Shown here piece after piece: positions 1 through 10,006 of a stretch of 64,000 nt of DNA; position 1 is the first letter of the stretch; each line of letters begins with the position of its first letter. Both the position numbers and the translations under genes were made by a program. The notes under the pieces were generated by a model. The model did no database searches. It saw only the letters and a program-made list of their open reading frames with translations, and was not told the DNA's origin. This stretch comes from Thozetella sp. PMI_491 (taxonomy: Eukaryota > Ascomycota > Sordariomycetes > Chaetosphaeriales > Chaetosphaeriaceae). The stretch spans positions 607,057 through 671,056 of the forward strand of contig MU270015.1 of the NCBI GenBank assembly GCA_021432635.1, in the 5' to 3' direction.

Positions 1-302
1 GCTCAACCATACGCTTAAAATAATCTGTAATTACCTATAGATAAAAGCTCTAGAGCTAGTAGTCTATATAGATTTACACTTACTATATTAATACTTAGTA
101 TAATTAAGAAGCACAATAGAAAAACACCTTATAATCAATCTTATAGCTCTAAGGCAGTCTTATAAAGCTCGTAAGATCACTGAAATCAAGTGGATAAACG
201 GAAACAATAATCCAGCCGACATAATAACTAAAGAAGCATCTAACGGCGCATTAGAAGTACTTATATCGATAAATAAAGCTTTGTTTTATATTAAAGGCTA
301 GG
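1..302 (+). mobile_element. Copia (Ty1-type LTR) retrotransposon relic, 3' end of pol
   Basis: A frame ending near 302 carries the signature of the C-terminal end of a Copia RNase H domain, with the motif WINGNNNPADIITK resembling the family's W-x-D/N-G-x-x-N-P-A-D-x-x-T-K. Only this fragment lies in the window; the rest would lie to the left. The surrounding DNA is strongly AT-rich, as expected of an old, decayed copy. It is treated as a fossil. Confidence 0.7.
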
Positions 303-547
303 TCTAACACTCTTAAAAAAGAAGAAGAGTTAGGGAAGGGAGTATAGGAGAGAGTATAAGGAAAGTATAAAAGAGTAGTCAGGAGAGTAAGGGAAAGCAC
401 GCAGAGCACACAAGATTAATTCAAGGAGACATATCCCCCAGCGACTAAAAAAAAGCAAAACACTACCCTAAACACTAAAAATAAAACAACAACAATCTCA
501 TAGGGGCAGGAATAATAGTATACTAAGCCAAGCAAAGGCCCTTTAAC
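303..547. other. Gene-free purine-rich tract next to the Copia relic
   Basis: A run of AG-rich sequence (repeated GAGAGTA/GGAAAGTA-like words) followed by A-rich sequence. It may be the untranslated tail of the neighbouring element. No open frame of note is seen. Confidence 0.4.
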
Positions 548-1137
548 TAGCAGCAGCCCTCTCCTCCTCCGTCATAGCCTCCACAGCCACCTCCTCCTCC
601 CCCTCCTCAGCTAAGCATAGCAACCCCCTAACCATAAGGCGCTAGTAGTTACTTTCCTAAGCACTAATTAGCCAATCAACAGAGTGCTAGAGTATATAAA
701 CATATATACTACTTACTAAAGGGTTAGTATTAACCACAAGCACACACAAGAACCACTTAGCAGCAGCCTAGGCAATTACCAGACTATACACATAGTTAAC
801 ACACCCAATCACAGTTCAAAAGCTTAAAGGATTATACATAGCAACACAGGAGTGCCTAGAGGCACAGTAAAAGCAATAGTCACTACTATAGCCGGGATCC
901 TTATAGCAGCTATACCTGCTATCCTTACCCACAAGGGCGCTCTTCAAGCAGGGCAGGCACCAGCTCTCACAAGCTAGGCCAGCCACACTCCAATCGCGTG
1001 AAACACGCCCAGCACCACAAGCAAAGCGCCAACCGCCCTTAACGACAGCCTTCTTCTTCTTAACCACTACACTACTCGTTAGCACTCATAACCACACAAC
1101 TAAAAGCTTATAAGCACTTACCACGCTTAGGAGGCAT
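548..1137 (-). CDS. Putative small Cys-rich protein in transposon-rich margin
   Basis: On the minus strand a short first exon (MPPKR) at 1137 is followed by a GTAAGT intron with a GCTAAC branch point. It joins in phase to an exon encoding a Lys-rich stretch and then about ten cysteines, including pairs such as CLPC and CFYC. A final short exon seems to encode an acidic, Glu-rich tail ending at 548; the junction into that exon was not resolved. Small proteins that start MPPKR and carry CxxC pairs recur near transposons in fungal genomes, from general knowledge, but I recognise no named family. It could be a nucleic-acid-binding small protein, a transposon-associated gene, or spurious. It sits inside AT-rich sequence yet keeps an open Cys-rich frame, which argues mildly for recent function. 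Confidence 0.35.
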
Positions 1138-1583
1138 GGTGAATATTGGTTTATTATCTAGCAGTGCTTCGTTAGTCCTAAAAACGCCAGCAACTAATCA
1201 AGCGATCTTACTGTTATTATTACTATTGCTATTACTACTATAATTATTATTAAGGCTAAAAAGGAAAGGGGTAAAAATAACGCGGCAAGCTAGTAAAACA
1301 GTCCCTTATATAATTATAGAAGCAGCTGTAGCTAATTTAAAAGCGTTTTCCTACTGTCCTTACAGCTATTATTCATTACTTATTGTTCCTATTGTTCTTA
1401 TTATTCCCCACTTTTCCTATAAAGCAGCTGTTTTACTATTAAAAGCTTAAAGGAGCGTACAAAGAGCTATACAACAAAGCAGTAATCACGTAAGAGCTTA
1501 GTATACTATTTTTAAAACAAAACGCTTTCAACAAGCCGTTTTAAGTGATCTAGTCAAGCGCTACAAAAAGAAAAGAGAGCCTG
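1138..1583. other. AT-rich gene-free stretch with ATT-type microsatellite
   Basis: Contains an imperfect ATT/ACT trinucleotide run at about 1209-1255 and otherwise AT-rich sequence with no supported gene. Probably transposon-derived. Confidence 0.4.
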
Positions 1584-1838
1584 TGTTAGATCGTGGGTTC
1601 GTAGCGTTACTCGATCTAGTATAGAGGATCCAGAGCTCTGACGAGCTCTGATTAGACCACAGCCGATCTAGTGCAGAGAGTCACATGATCGGCTGAGGGC
1701 CATTTAGGGGCTCGTTCAAGCAGTCAACTTAGCTTACAGAGAACACATCTAGACATATACCAATACAGAGGATCTTTTACCCAGTTGTTTTACGTTTGTT
1801 TGTTTTACAGTACCGAGATCTCGTAATACTAACCAACA
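1584..1838. repeat. Candidate LTR of a Copia-type element (fossil)
   Basis: A 255-base segment begins TGTTAGATCG and ends AACCAACA, giving the TG...CA termini usual for LTRs. It holds internal short repeats (AGAGCTCTGA words) and a polypyrimidine-rich right part. It lies downstream of the Copia coding relic. No clear target-site duplication is visible, so it may be a solo or remnant LTR. Confidence 0.4.
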
Positions 1839-2581
1839 TAAAGTCTATAAAACTATTAAAAACCTTATTCAGAATGCCTTATATAATCTTATTAGCTAAG
1901 GCCTCTTACTTATCTATGCCTTATATTAAAGCTCTAGTTAAGATAAGAATGTAGTGCTTATCTTCTTATCTTTAGAACTAAGTTACCTTAGACTAGCTGT
2001 TGATTAGGGGTTATTATAGTAATATACTTTATAAAGCAATGAGACGGCCTTTTTGCTGCCGAATTAGGCAGGTTGCGCCCCTTGAAATGGTGGCAAAAAG
2101 GCCACAAATCTGTCGCCGCCTTAACACTGAGGGTGGAGACATTAGTTTTGTCGACGTCTGACTCGCCCACGTAAAGTACCAAAAAGTACCCCCTTTTGTC
2201 TCATAAGTCACTGCTAGCCTATAGCAATGTCCAGGAGCAATATATGGGAGTAGCGCACAGGAGCAGTGCACCATAGGAGGTCATGAGCAACTTTGAAGTC
2301 ACGTTATGGCGATAATCTAATGTTTTGCACTCTCTATACTATTCACTTGAACCTACAGTGCCGGAGGGTGCACCTTGTTTTACTATATGGGATAGAAACG
2401 GGATGAGTATAAGTTAAACTTTCGCTTACTATCTGGGACTGAGGAAGATCTGGGTTCCTAGTTGTCTTTCCTTGTGGCCTTTGGTCCTAAGCCCCGCATA
2501 CCTGTTCCTAAGCGCCAATACATTTGTCTGTCTTATGCAAGGGTGCAAGTTCGTAACACATTGAAACCATGTTATACTTCC
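1839..2581. other. Intergenic, no gene seen
   Basis: AT-rich to about 2040, then mixed-composition sequence that forms the 3' flank of the P450 gene. The open frames here are short and show no recognisable motif. Confidence 0.4.
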
Positions 2582-4283
2582 TCACAGTGCAGTCATCGTA
2601 GCCTCCAACCCCTTGAACTCAATGCTCGGCATTGAAACATGATAATCATGAACAAATGCCACATCGCTCGCCTCAGTCTTCCACAACTTCATATCAAAGC
2701 TCTGAACCAGCGCTGCAGTCACCAGATACATCTCGGCACGTGCCAGCTCGATGCCAAGGCACTTTCTGCTGCCTTTGCCAAATGACATCTGGTATTTCTG
2801 GAGCTTGCGGCCCTCTTCGCCGAGCCAGCGTTCCGGATCGAAGACGAATGGGTCGGGGAAAACACTCGGTGCGGTATGGGCGCTCAAGGTAGTTGTGCTC
2901 ATGGGAGTACCGGCAGGAATCCTAAAGGACTTTCCGATATTCGAAGAGTGAGCTGCATAAGAGGTAGGGGTGTATATAAGTGTTTCCCGAGCGATACGTG
3001 CTGTTCTGGCCGTGACACCGAAGGAGAGACGGTGAGCTTCCTCGATGACCGCGGTGAGATATGGCAGTCGCTCAAGCTGGGCCCACGACGCTGGTCGTGC
3101 GACGGTGCTGAGTTCTTCCCGTAGCTTGCTCATGATATGTGCATTGGCAAGCAGGTGGTAGAATATCATGTTGAGGGACTTGGCTGGTGATTCAGTTCCT
3201 GCGAGAACCAGAAGTGCACCTTCTTGCTCAAGCCGGAGTAAAGCCTTCTCTGGTGCGGGCAAAATAGGATTGTCGATCACATTATAATATACGGATTTTG
3301 CACTCGACGAATCGTTACCGGCCCCAGAAGCTTTAGCTTTGATGATGCCTACCAGTTCGGCTCGGACTTGCTGCGTCTTTAGTATTAGAACACCATGCCA
3401 ATATATTTCAGGGTAACGCATACATCAAATAGGTCTAGCATATCAAGCAATCCAGGTGGCATGATAGGCCTGCTGATGGATTTCGGGAGAGATTCTAGGA
3501 AGTCGGGAATGAACGGGAAGTGCTTGTTGAGATGAATTCCTATCATGAGCTCGTAGCTGTTATGGCGTAATGTGGCGGCTTTCTGTTCATCCGAAAGGAT
3601 GTCTGTCCTCTGAGAGAACAAGAAGTTATTGACAACACTAGCCTCTGTTAGGATCATTCTTCGTCCGAATTTGAAGGGATCTTACTCATTGGAGAAGGCG
3701 AAGAAGACATCCGAAAGATTGACTGGCGTCTGTTCGGAGGCATGCTTCAAAAGCAATTGACAAAGCTGTTGGACTTTCTCGGTAATCGTCGGCTCAAGGA
3801 AGACCACATTGCGTTTGCTGAAGAATGGAGACAGAGCTTCACGTCGTTTGCGATGGACTTCAAGACTGGGAGTAGTGCCAACTCCACCGGGAACCCGCAA
3901 AGATCTCAGTTGATACTCATACTTGTCTCTCGGGGATGAAGAAGGGGCATAAATGGTGTCGAGGAATCCAACATCAGAGATGTGAATCTCGTCCGGTGTG
4001 ACCCGGATGATTGGTCCTGCGAGGTAGATCAGTGATGCTGCGCTGTGAACTACACGTGCGCACGTATTGGCTTACCGTATTGTTTGTGAAGCTCCTGGAT
4101 TTTGAAGACATATTGGCCGGGTTGAATGACGTCGAAATAGAATTCATACCACCAGGTGAGAGCCGCAAGTCTAGGGCCAGGAATATGAGCCAAGGGGTGA
4201 AGGAACAAGCGGCGTATGGCACCTCCGATCGTCAGCAGGATGGCCAAAAGCACCACCGTCAGAAAGATTTGAAGGACAGCCAT
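2582..4283 (-). CDS. Cytochrome P450 monooxygenase, ER-anchored
   Basis: A predicted 522-residue class-II P450 in four exons (4283-4076, 4016-3686, 3658-3424, 3376-2582); all three introns join in phase. An N-terminal hydrophobic anchor (residues about 3-25) is followed by a Pro-rich hinge (HPLAHIPGP). Diagnostic motifs are an I-helix AGTES, the K-helix ExxR in EEAHR, the PERW motif, and the heme-binding loop [10 protein letters not shown] with Cys464. The N-terminal [14 protein letters not shown] stretch and overall layout resemble the CYP58/CYP65 (trichodiene-oxygenase-like) group, but substrate cannot be read from sequence. The I-helix has Ser where Thr is usual. No terpene synthase or PKS lies nearby, so it is an orphan here, isolated between transposon remains and a block of pseudogenes. 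It looks intact. Confidence 0.9.
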
Positions 4284-4753
4284 GGCAAGTTCTATGCCAC
4301 ACGAATGGGACGGGAGAGAAGACGAGAGGGTAAGAAGATGCGGAGTAGATGATGACGATGAAAGTTGAAGTTGGGAGGCACAGCAGGAGGAATTTAATTG
4401 ACCCTCCTCAGCCGACCCACCCCCCTGTAAGTGGAGCTTTTGTGGGATTTTTATGGATTAAAATCGTGGGTTGGAGGGAGATAGTGGGAGTTTGGGTTAG
4501 GATTACAGTGGGGCGACAAAAGTCTCGAGCGAAACACGTTTTACACGCCTAAGCGCGTTCCCTTTCTCCTACACCATCCATCTTCCACTAACTACAAAAT
4601 AACCCCTAAAACAGCTATACCAAGAGGGCAAGAATACAGCCCTAACCATAAGCTCCTAATGAGTTGTAGTAGAACTTGTCGAAGACTGGTCTATATAACG
4701 CTAAAATCCAAGAAAGCAAGGGGTAGTTAAAGCTACAGAAAAAGGAGGGGTCG
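4284..4753. other. P450 promoter side and intergenic sequence
   Basis: Holds the upstream region of the leftward P450 gene. From about 4560 the sequence is A/C-rich and low in complexity. No gene is seen until the peroxidase relic. Confidence 0.4.
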
Positions 4754-5522
4754 TTTGATCCAGACTGGATTCCCGCATTCAAGGAAAACATTGACGGCGC
4801 GATAATTGTGGCAGGTGATAGCGATGAGAGTGTGTCCAAGGGGCTGGCTGAAGTCCTTGAAGTTCTGAAGGAAAGCGTCACGGAAGTGCTGAAGCTCTCC
4901 GGGCATGTCCGTCCTGGGAAGGAAGACGGACGTGAGCAGTAAGCACTAGGTAATACCAATCCTTGACGTTCATACTGGCGCCATTAGCTTCGGCTTCGAG
5001 GATGACATCTCAAACCCCGTTATCAAAGGCCTTGGCGAAGATCTCTCGGGCGAAGGACCCGTTAAGTCCGGGTATGTGATGTCTCCCTTTCGTTCTCGGC
5101 CAATTTTACAGTATCTGATACATTTTAAGGTCATCTTTCTGGGTCGCGATGGTGATCCGAACCAAGCTCAGCGTCCAGCTTGGGTGCTTGACGGCACTTT
5201 TCTCGCCTTCCGCCTTCTTCAGCAGCGCGTACCAGAATTTAACCAGTGAGCAAAACACCATTATTATACGTCTATCTCCGTACCGCGATGCATAGATACT
5301 GAAATGCAATGACGATATATTCCTCTTCCAGAATGCTCCGCAAATCAACGATCCCGCAGTCTCAGGTAGCGAGCTCTTGGGTGCACGCTTCACTGGTCGC
5401 TGGAAATCCGGGGCCCCCATCGCGCTGACGCCTCTGCATGGCGATGTCTCTTTGGCTTGTGACAAGCTTCGTAACAACAAGTTCAACTACGACCCAACTT
5501 CTCAGGATGCCTGCCCGTTCCG
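4754..5522 (+). pseudogene. Decayed DyP-type (dye-decolorising) heme peroxidase
   Basis: Four successive plus-strand segments match the C-terminal two thirds of a fungal DyP peroxidase in the right order. About 4754-4938 has FDPDWIPAFKENIDG and SGHVRPGKEDGRE. About 4986-5075 has FGFEDDISNP, equivalent to the GxxDG region (here D-D). About 5130-5247 has LGRDGDPNQAQRPAW and DGTFLAFR, which includes the conserved active-site loop. About 5320-5520 has LLGARFTGRWKSGAP and NNKFNY. Stops and frame changes separate the segments and the N-terminal part is missing, so no complete protein of about 450-500 residues can be made. DyP enzymes oxidise dyes and lignin-like phenolics. The identification rests on motif recognition and order. 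Confidence 0.75.
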
Positions 5523-6213
5523 TCTCCTTTGCCATCGTACTTTGGCAGCCTAGGGTACGCAAAAATCGGCCTGGAAGCACTGTTATCGTACGAAAATGCC
5601 ACGATCTTTTCTGGTGCCTCCCCTTGCTCTACCCATTTAATTAGGCTATTCAGCATTTGCTCCACAGTCGGTATTGGGATCGCCGCTCTGTCTACCGAGC
5701 CTCGACTGCGTATACAGTGGCCCATGCCGGAAATCAGAAATAGGCGGTGGAAATCCTTAGTCTTCTCAGTACCTCCCGTGAAACCTGCAGAAGCATGGAA
5801 GTAGGCAACCGCTCTCTAGGGGGCGACGCCCTGGTCCGCCTGCCCGTGGCATGTTAGAATTTTGTTGCCCGTCTTCTAGAAGTCTCGCAGATCTGTGTTG
5901 TCTGCATCCATGTGGAGGATCTCGTCGTCAAGCTATCGGAGCTTGACCATTGCCTGTGCAAATTCTTCGTGCGTCCAGTTGCCCAAGCATTTTCTCCCTT
6001 GCCTGGAGGATGCTTCCAATAGGATGGTCCCAGCTTCAGGTCTTTGTATGCCATAACGGCAATACCGTCGATGATATCGCGCTTCATGTTGGCGAACTCA
6101 ATCCGTGTGCCTCGGAGTTTGCCCCACCACATTTGTTGCTTGGGTCGATTCCAGGCCGCGCCATTGTCATCTGCTGGATCTGGGATGGTGTCATTCACTT
6201 GTATCTTGTATAA
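5483..6213 (-). pseudogene. Decayed tannase / feruloyl esterase, C-terminal part
   Basis: Minus-strand segments match the C-terminal half of fungal tannase-family esterases in order. They include DIIDGIAVMAYKDLKLGPSYW (about 6080), then a KILTCHGQAD segment holding the catalytic-Asp position (about 5855). RLFLISGMGHC (about 5725) holds the catalytic His, and LIKWVEQGEAPEKIVA leads to a degenerate RPIFAYPRLPKYDGKGD tail. In-frame stops (two near 5830-5890) and a missing N-terminal half, including the serine nucleophile region, mark it as broken. Its 3' end overlaps the end of the peroxidase relic, so the two genes were convergent neighbours. In life the enzyme would be secreted and release gallate or ferulate from plant material. 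Confidence 0.7.
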
Positions 6214-6337
6214 ATCACGCGATGGGTTCTCCTCATACGGCTGCTAAGCGCTTTGGCTTTCTGTACCTCTCCAGCTCCTCATTGCCTTCCTGCTGATTGC
6301 CCTTTCGACTTACCTTGGACAGCCATTCCCTCCCACT

Positions 6338-7771
6338 ATGGCGTCTACGCCCACCCCATTATTCAGAAAGGAGGACGCGACGGCCATCAAATGTTGCCTA
6401 TTGGTAGCCTTGCTCGCCTTTCTTCAAGGACTTGACAGGGCTGAGATTGGCGGATTTACCGCCATGACCGGCTTCCTCAAGGACTATGGCTACTACGATG
6501 AGGCTCTCCAAGCCTGAAGCATCAAGCCAGGCATTCAGACACTCATTACTTGTCTCCTCAGCTTGGGGGATGCTATCGGCTCAGTACTAGTGAGTCCAAT
6601 CGGCACTAGATTCGGTCAAAAGATTGGACTCATGATCTGTGCCACGGCGTCCATCACCGGCACAGTTATTCAAACTGCTGCTACAACCTTGGCCGGGATG
6701 ATCTCAGGCCGCATTTTCGTCGGCTGCGGTATCGGCATGGCAACCAACTTTATTCTTGTCTATCAGTCGGAAATCTCTCCCCAGCGTCTACGAGGTGTCC
6801 TACTCGGCACTTTTAGTTTCACTGTCGGGCTGGGAAGCTTTGTCGGTACCTGTGTCAACCAGGGCACATACCAGAGGGACAGTCGGTGTTCTTATCGCAT
6901 CCCACTTCTCACGCAGCTTGCGTGCCCAGTTATCTTCCTCTGTGGCGCATGGCGTCCACCCAACAGTCCTCGTTTCCTCGTGTCCCGAGGCCGCATCCAA
7001 GAAGCATACAGCGCCCACCGTCGTCTGTTCGGCTCCTCGGAAGCCATAGCTGGGGGCCGTGAGCGGGGGGTGAGAGAGATTATCGCGTTCGTGGAGTTTG
7101 AGAAGCAAGGCCAGAAGAGCACGACGGTCTTAGACTGCTTCCGAGGCACTGATCTGAGACGCACGTTGATCGCTGTTGATCTGATGACCAGTCAGAACTT
7201 TGCGGGCAGAGACTTCCTGTCCACTTATGGCACCTACTTTTCCTCGGCAGCTGGCGTCAGTCAGCCATTTCTTATTAGCGTCATCACCAATTTGGTCAAT
7301 CTCCTCGCTTCCGTTGGCACAGCGGCACCCGACAGCGTCTCTTCGTCCAAGGTTTCGGTCACGTTCATGATTCTATATAGCTTAGGTTTCCAGCTCTCCA
7401 TGGGCATATTGGCCTCAACCTTGGTTTCCGAGTCGGCTTCTACCCGTGTCCGGTCTCATGCTCAATCGGTTACTGTATTCACGGTATGGACCGAAGCTAT
7501 TGTTTAGACTGTGGTATTGCCTTATCTGATCAATCCTAATGCTGCCAATTTGGGCGCCAAGATTCGGTTTATGTATGGCGGATTTGGGATTTTGATCTTT
7601 ATCTTCACCTTTTTCTATGTCCCTGAGTATAGAAATCGGTCCCTGGAGGAACTCGACGAGATGTTTATGAAGCATGTAGCAGCCCGACAGTTCAAAGCTT
7701 TCGTTACTACCGGCACTGTGAACGGTCACAGTGTGGACGAAAAGCCGCAATGGCCACAGATGTACAGGTGA
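6338..7771 (+). pseudogene. Decayed MFS sugar (hexose/maltose-type) transporter
   Basis: A single plus-strand frame begins at ATG 6338 and reads through family landmarks. These are GLDRAEIGGF (helix 1), a loop-2 region at SPIGTRFGQK, GRIFVGCGIGM, QSEISPQRLRG, PNSPRFLVSRGR, and FISTYGTYF-like sequence as FLSTYGTYFSSAAG. A C-terminal YVPEYRNRSLEELDEMF follows. The frame is interrupted by TGA at 6515-6517 and TAG at 7505-7507. The region between helices 8 and 10 is shorter than in intact homologues, which suggests an internal deletion. The family moves mono- or disaccharides across the plasma membrane. Following a peroxidase and an esterase relic, it suggests a lost plant-biomass gene block. A programmed read-through is unlikely because homology is also missing internally. 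Confidence 0.75.
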
Positions 7772-8164
7772 CCGAGGACATATCCAGAGAGTAATGTAGA
7801 GGAGTTGGAGGTTTCTGCTGACTCGTGAAGGCGGAGCTGGATGTTTACATAGCACTGGGAAAGACTTTTTACTCCACAATAGCTCTTGGGTTGAGAGACA
7901 TGCGTACGTTTAGTTGGGTTCATGGCTCGGAGGCACTCTCTCTGTATATTCACTACGAAAAATAATATAATGTCGTACGTTTAATCCACCAGATTGATGT
8001 TAAAATCTTAAGGTGCTTGTACCGATGTTCGAGAAAGCATACTGTAGCTAATAACCCCGCCGGGTAAAGTTATCATCGGCAGTTGCTATCGCTCGAGCGT
8101 TATTAGCCGTCAGACTGCCATCGTCAGTCTCTTCCCTCTTCTCCCTGCATACTGTCATCGTTTA
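7772..8164. other. Intergenic, no gene seen
   Basis: 3' flank of the transporter relic and the promoter of the following small secreted protein. The palindrome CGCTCGAGCG near 8090 is short and probably incidental. Confidence 0.35.
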
Positions 8165-8488
8165 ATGCGTTTCATCATCGGCGCGGCGCTTATCATACCT
8201 TTCGCAATCATGGTATTTCTCGTACGACTCTCCACTCGACTCGCTGTGATCGTGGTCATTGCATCCGATGCGATGTCCATGCATATCGGTTATGCGAAGC
8301 GGCAGCTCACCGGTTGTGAGTTGGTTAGGTGCGAAAGGGGAACCCAGTGCAACTTAGTTGAAGGAATGGCGCGTTGCGTCCCTGTTGGCCCCCAGCCATG
8401 CGGCGAAAGCGTCTGCGCGGAGGGTCTCATGTGCTGTAACAAGCTAAGAGGCACTTGTACCCCTCCCGGAGTTTATTGTACCGTATAG
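8165..8488 (+). CDS. Small Cys-rich, probably secreted protein (effector-like)
   Basis: A single-exon frame of 107 residues. The N-terminal 38 residues are strongly hydrophobic, with signal-peptide-like character in two segments. They are followed by a dibasic site (AKR at about 45-47) of the kind cut by the Kex2 protease. The remaining 60 residues hold ten cysteines in two modules. GCELVRCERGTQC looks like a trypsin-inhibitor-like or EGF-like fragment. CGESVCAEGLMCCN...CTPPGVYC matches the common fungal small-secreted-protein pattern CxxxxCxxGxxCC...C. This suggests a secreted disulfide-rich peptide acting outside the cell. The start could instead be Met16. No enzymatic role is implied, and effector function is inference only. 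Confidence 0.6.
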   Translation: MRFIIGAALIIPFAIMVFLVRLSTRLAVIVVIASDAMSMHIGYAKRQLTGCELVRCERGTQCNLVEGMARCVPVGPQPCGESVCAEGLMCCNKLRGTCTPPGVYCTV

Positions 8489-8778
8489 GATTACTTGTTG
8501 TGGTGGATACGAAGAGCGTATCAGCAATCATCGATTACCACCATCTTAACTCGTTGACTCCTAGCATTATTGGGGCAATGCGACCAATCTTGCCATACTG
8601 GTGCTAATATGGTGTTTATCCCTACTGCTAGGCTAACATTCCCATCATATCCCTTGAGATCACACAAGTAATATCAACTCTGTAACGGATGTGAAGAGAA
8701 ATGGCTCGGTTTGTAGGCAAATAGCTTACATCAGATTTGTACCGATTAAGTAGCATACATCCTCGAGTAGAACGGAAT

Positions 8779-10006
8779 CTACATGAGCGTCCAAAGCACG
8801 ACTGAGATTATTACTGCAGCTAGCAGAATACCGTCTTTCTGTCCGGGTATCGGACGAGATGCACTATTTGGCCGTGTGACTGGTAAAGTGCTACTCGCTG
8901 CTACTGTGATTTGCTGGGTGACCGTCTGAAGAATTGTCGTCATTTGTGTCGTATCCTGTGCAGAGGGTGTTGATGGTGAGGTAAGTTGTGGAGAAGACTC
9001 ATTCTCCGTGGTGGAAACGTCGGTAGGAACATCGGTGGGAACATCAGTAGGAACCTCACTTGTTTCGATGGGTTTAGGAGGGGTAGTTTCCACAATTATT
9101 GGCTGACTCGTCGGTACTATAGTCCCGGGTCAGTATAGTCCATGGTGAGGGTGTCTCCGCCGGTGACTGACTTGCAAATGTATTTCTGTATACAGTTCTC
9201 GGTATGAGATAGAAGTACGATGTTGGGAAGCAGCCGAGCATGCTCCGAACTCCGGTACCGTAAGCCCCCGGTGTGATCTAGCCGTACCTGAGTGTTAGTA
9301 ATTTCCCGGAATAGATGTTTATGTAGCTATCCGGAGCATGTCTCTAGAGCAGGAACTCAAATACTCCCGATATTCGACGAAAGCGGCAATAAAGAAGATG
9401 GGAATACAGACCATAATAGTCAGTGTATCGCATGCTGCTTCTTGAGTTGCACTAAGTGAGAAAGTAGACTATTAGTGAATTGCAATGAGCCAGGAGGTGA
9501 CTTCTAAAATAACATACCAATTTGCAGTAGCCCCTCCTTGAGCAACCATCAAGTTCCCTGAACAGGCCGTTCCAAGGTAACAAAAGGTCGCTGTGCTTGC
9601 GCAGCAGGCCGCCCAGACCGTGTCTGCGCCGAATATTTGCCCTGCAGGGCAGTTGACCGACGCCCCTAGATATAAGATTCAGGTCAGACAATATCGCCTT
9701 GCTTCACTTTCCTTCCTGGCACCGTCACCCAAATTGTCCGGATATCGAATACCATCCGATGAATGGTGATCCCGTGTTCTGGCGCGCCTCCAATCGCGCT
9801 TCCAGTGCATCTGGGTCCGGCCCTGGTGTGATAGCAGGCAAAGGGTGTAAGGTCGGCTGAAATAGCGGTTCCGAACGCTGTCCCGGCCAACAGGGCTGCA
9901 AGTTCTCGCTCAAGTTGCTCAAGACAGCCTGTTGCTGTTGAAACAAGAGATCCGCATTGACAAGTCCATTCGCCCCAAGAACGAGGCACAGGAACCACTT
10001 GAGCAT
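8779..10006 (-). CDS. Cys-rich, Ser/Thr-rich GPI-anchored-like surface protein
   Basis: Begins with a signal peptide (MLKWFLCLVLGANGLVNA) at 10006. A Cys-rich ectodomain has CPAGQIFGA...WAACCAST and CSGNLMVAQGG, the pattern of fungal extracellular proteins with CxxG...CC...C.G blocks. Next come TPGAYGTGVRSMLGCFPT, a Ser/Thr/Pro-rich stalk with PTDV repeats, and a C-terminal hydrophobic tail (ILLAAVIISVVLW) like a GPI-attachment signal. Three downstream introns join in phase, including one with a CTGAC branch point just before a TATAG acceptor. The first junction (near 9735 to 9667) does not join in phase with the sites I can see. Either I have missed a splice site or a one-base change disrupts the gene. 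It is likely cell-wall or membrane bound; its function is unknown. Confidence 0.6.
9018..9066. repeat. 12-bp tandem repeat encoding PTDV-type units
   Basis: About four imperfect copies of GGTAGGAACATC, each encoding P-T-D-V on the minus strand, inside the Ser/Thr-rich stalk of the surface-protein gene. Such coding minisatellites often vary in copy number between strains. Confidence 0.7.

Noticed and set aside
1-2000. RIP (repeat-induced point mutation) as cause of the AT-rich margin
   Set aside because: Plausible, but it needs dinucleotide ratios and other copies of the repeat for comparison, which I cannot compute reliably by eye.
2582-4283. P450 as part of a terpene or polyketide cluster
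   Set aside because: No terpene synthase, PKS or NRPS gene occurs in the window; its neighbours are transposon remains and unrelated pseudogenes.
6338-7771. Stop-codon read-through in the sugar transporter
   Set aside because: Besides two in-frame stops, a conserved internal region is missing, so ordinary decay is the simpler reading.
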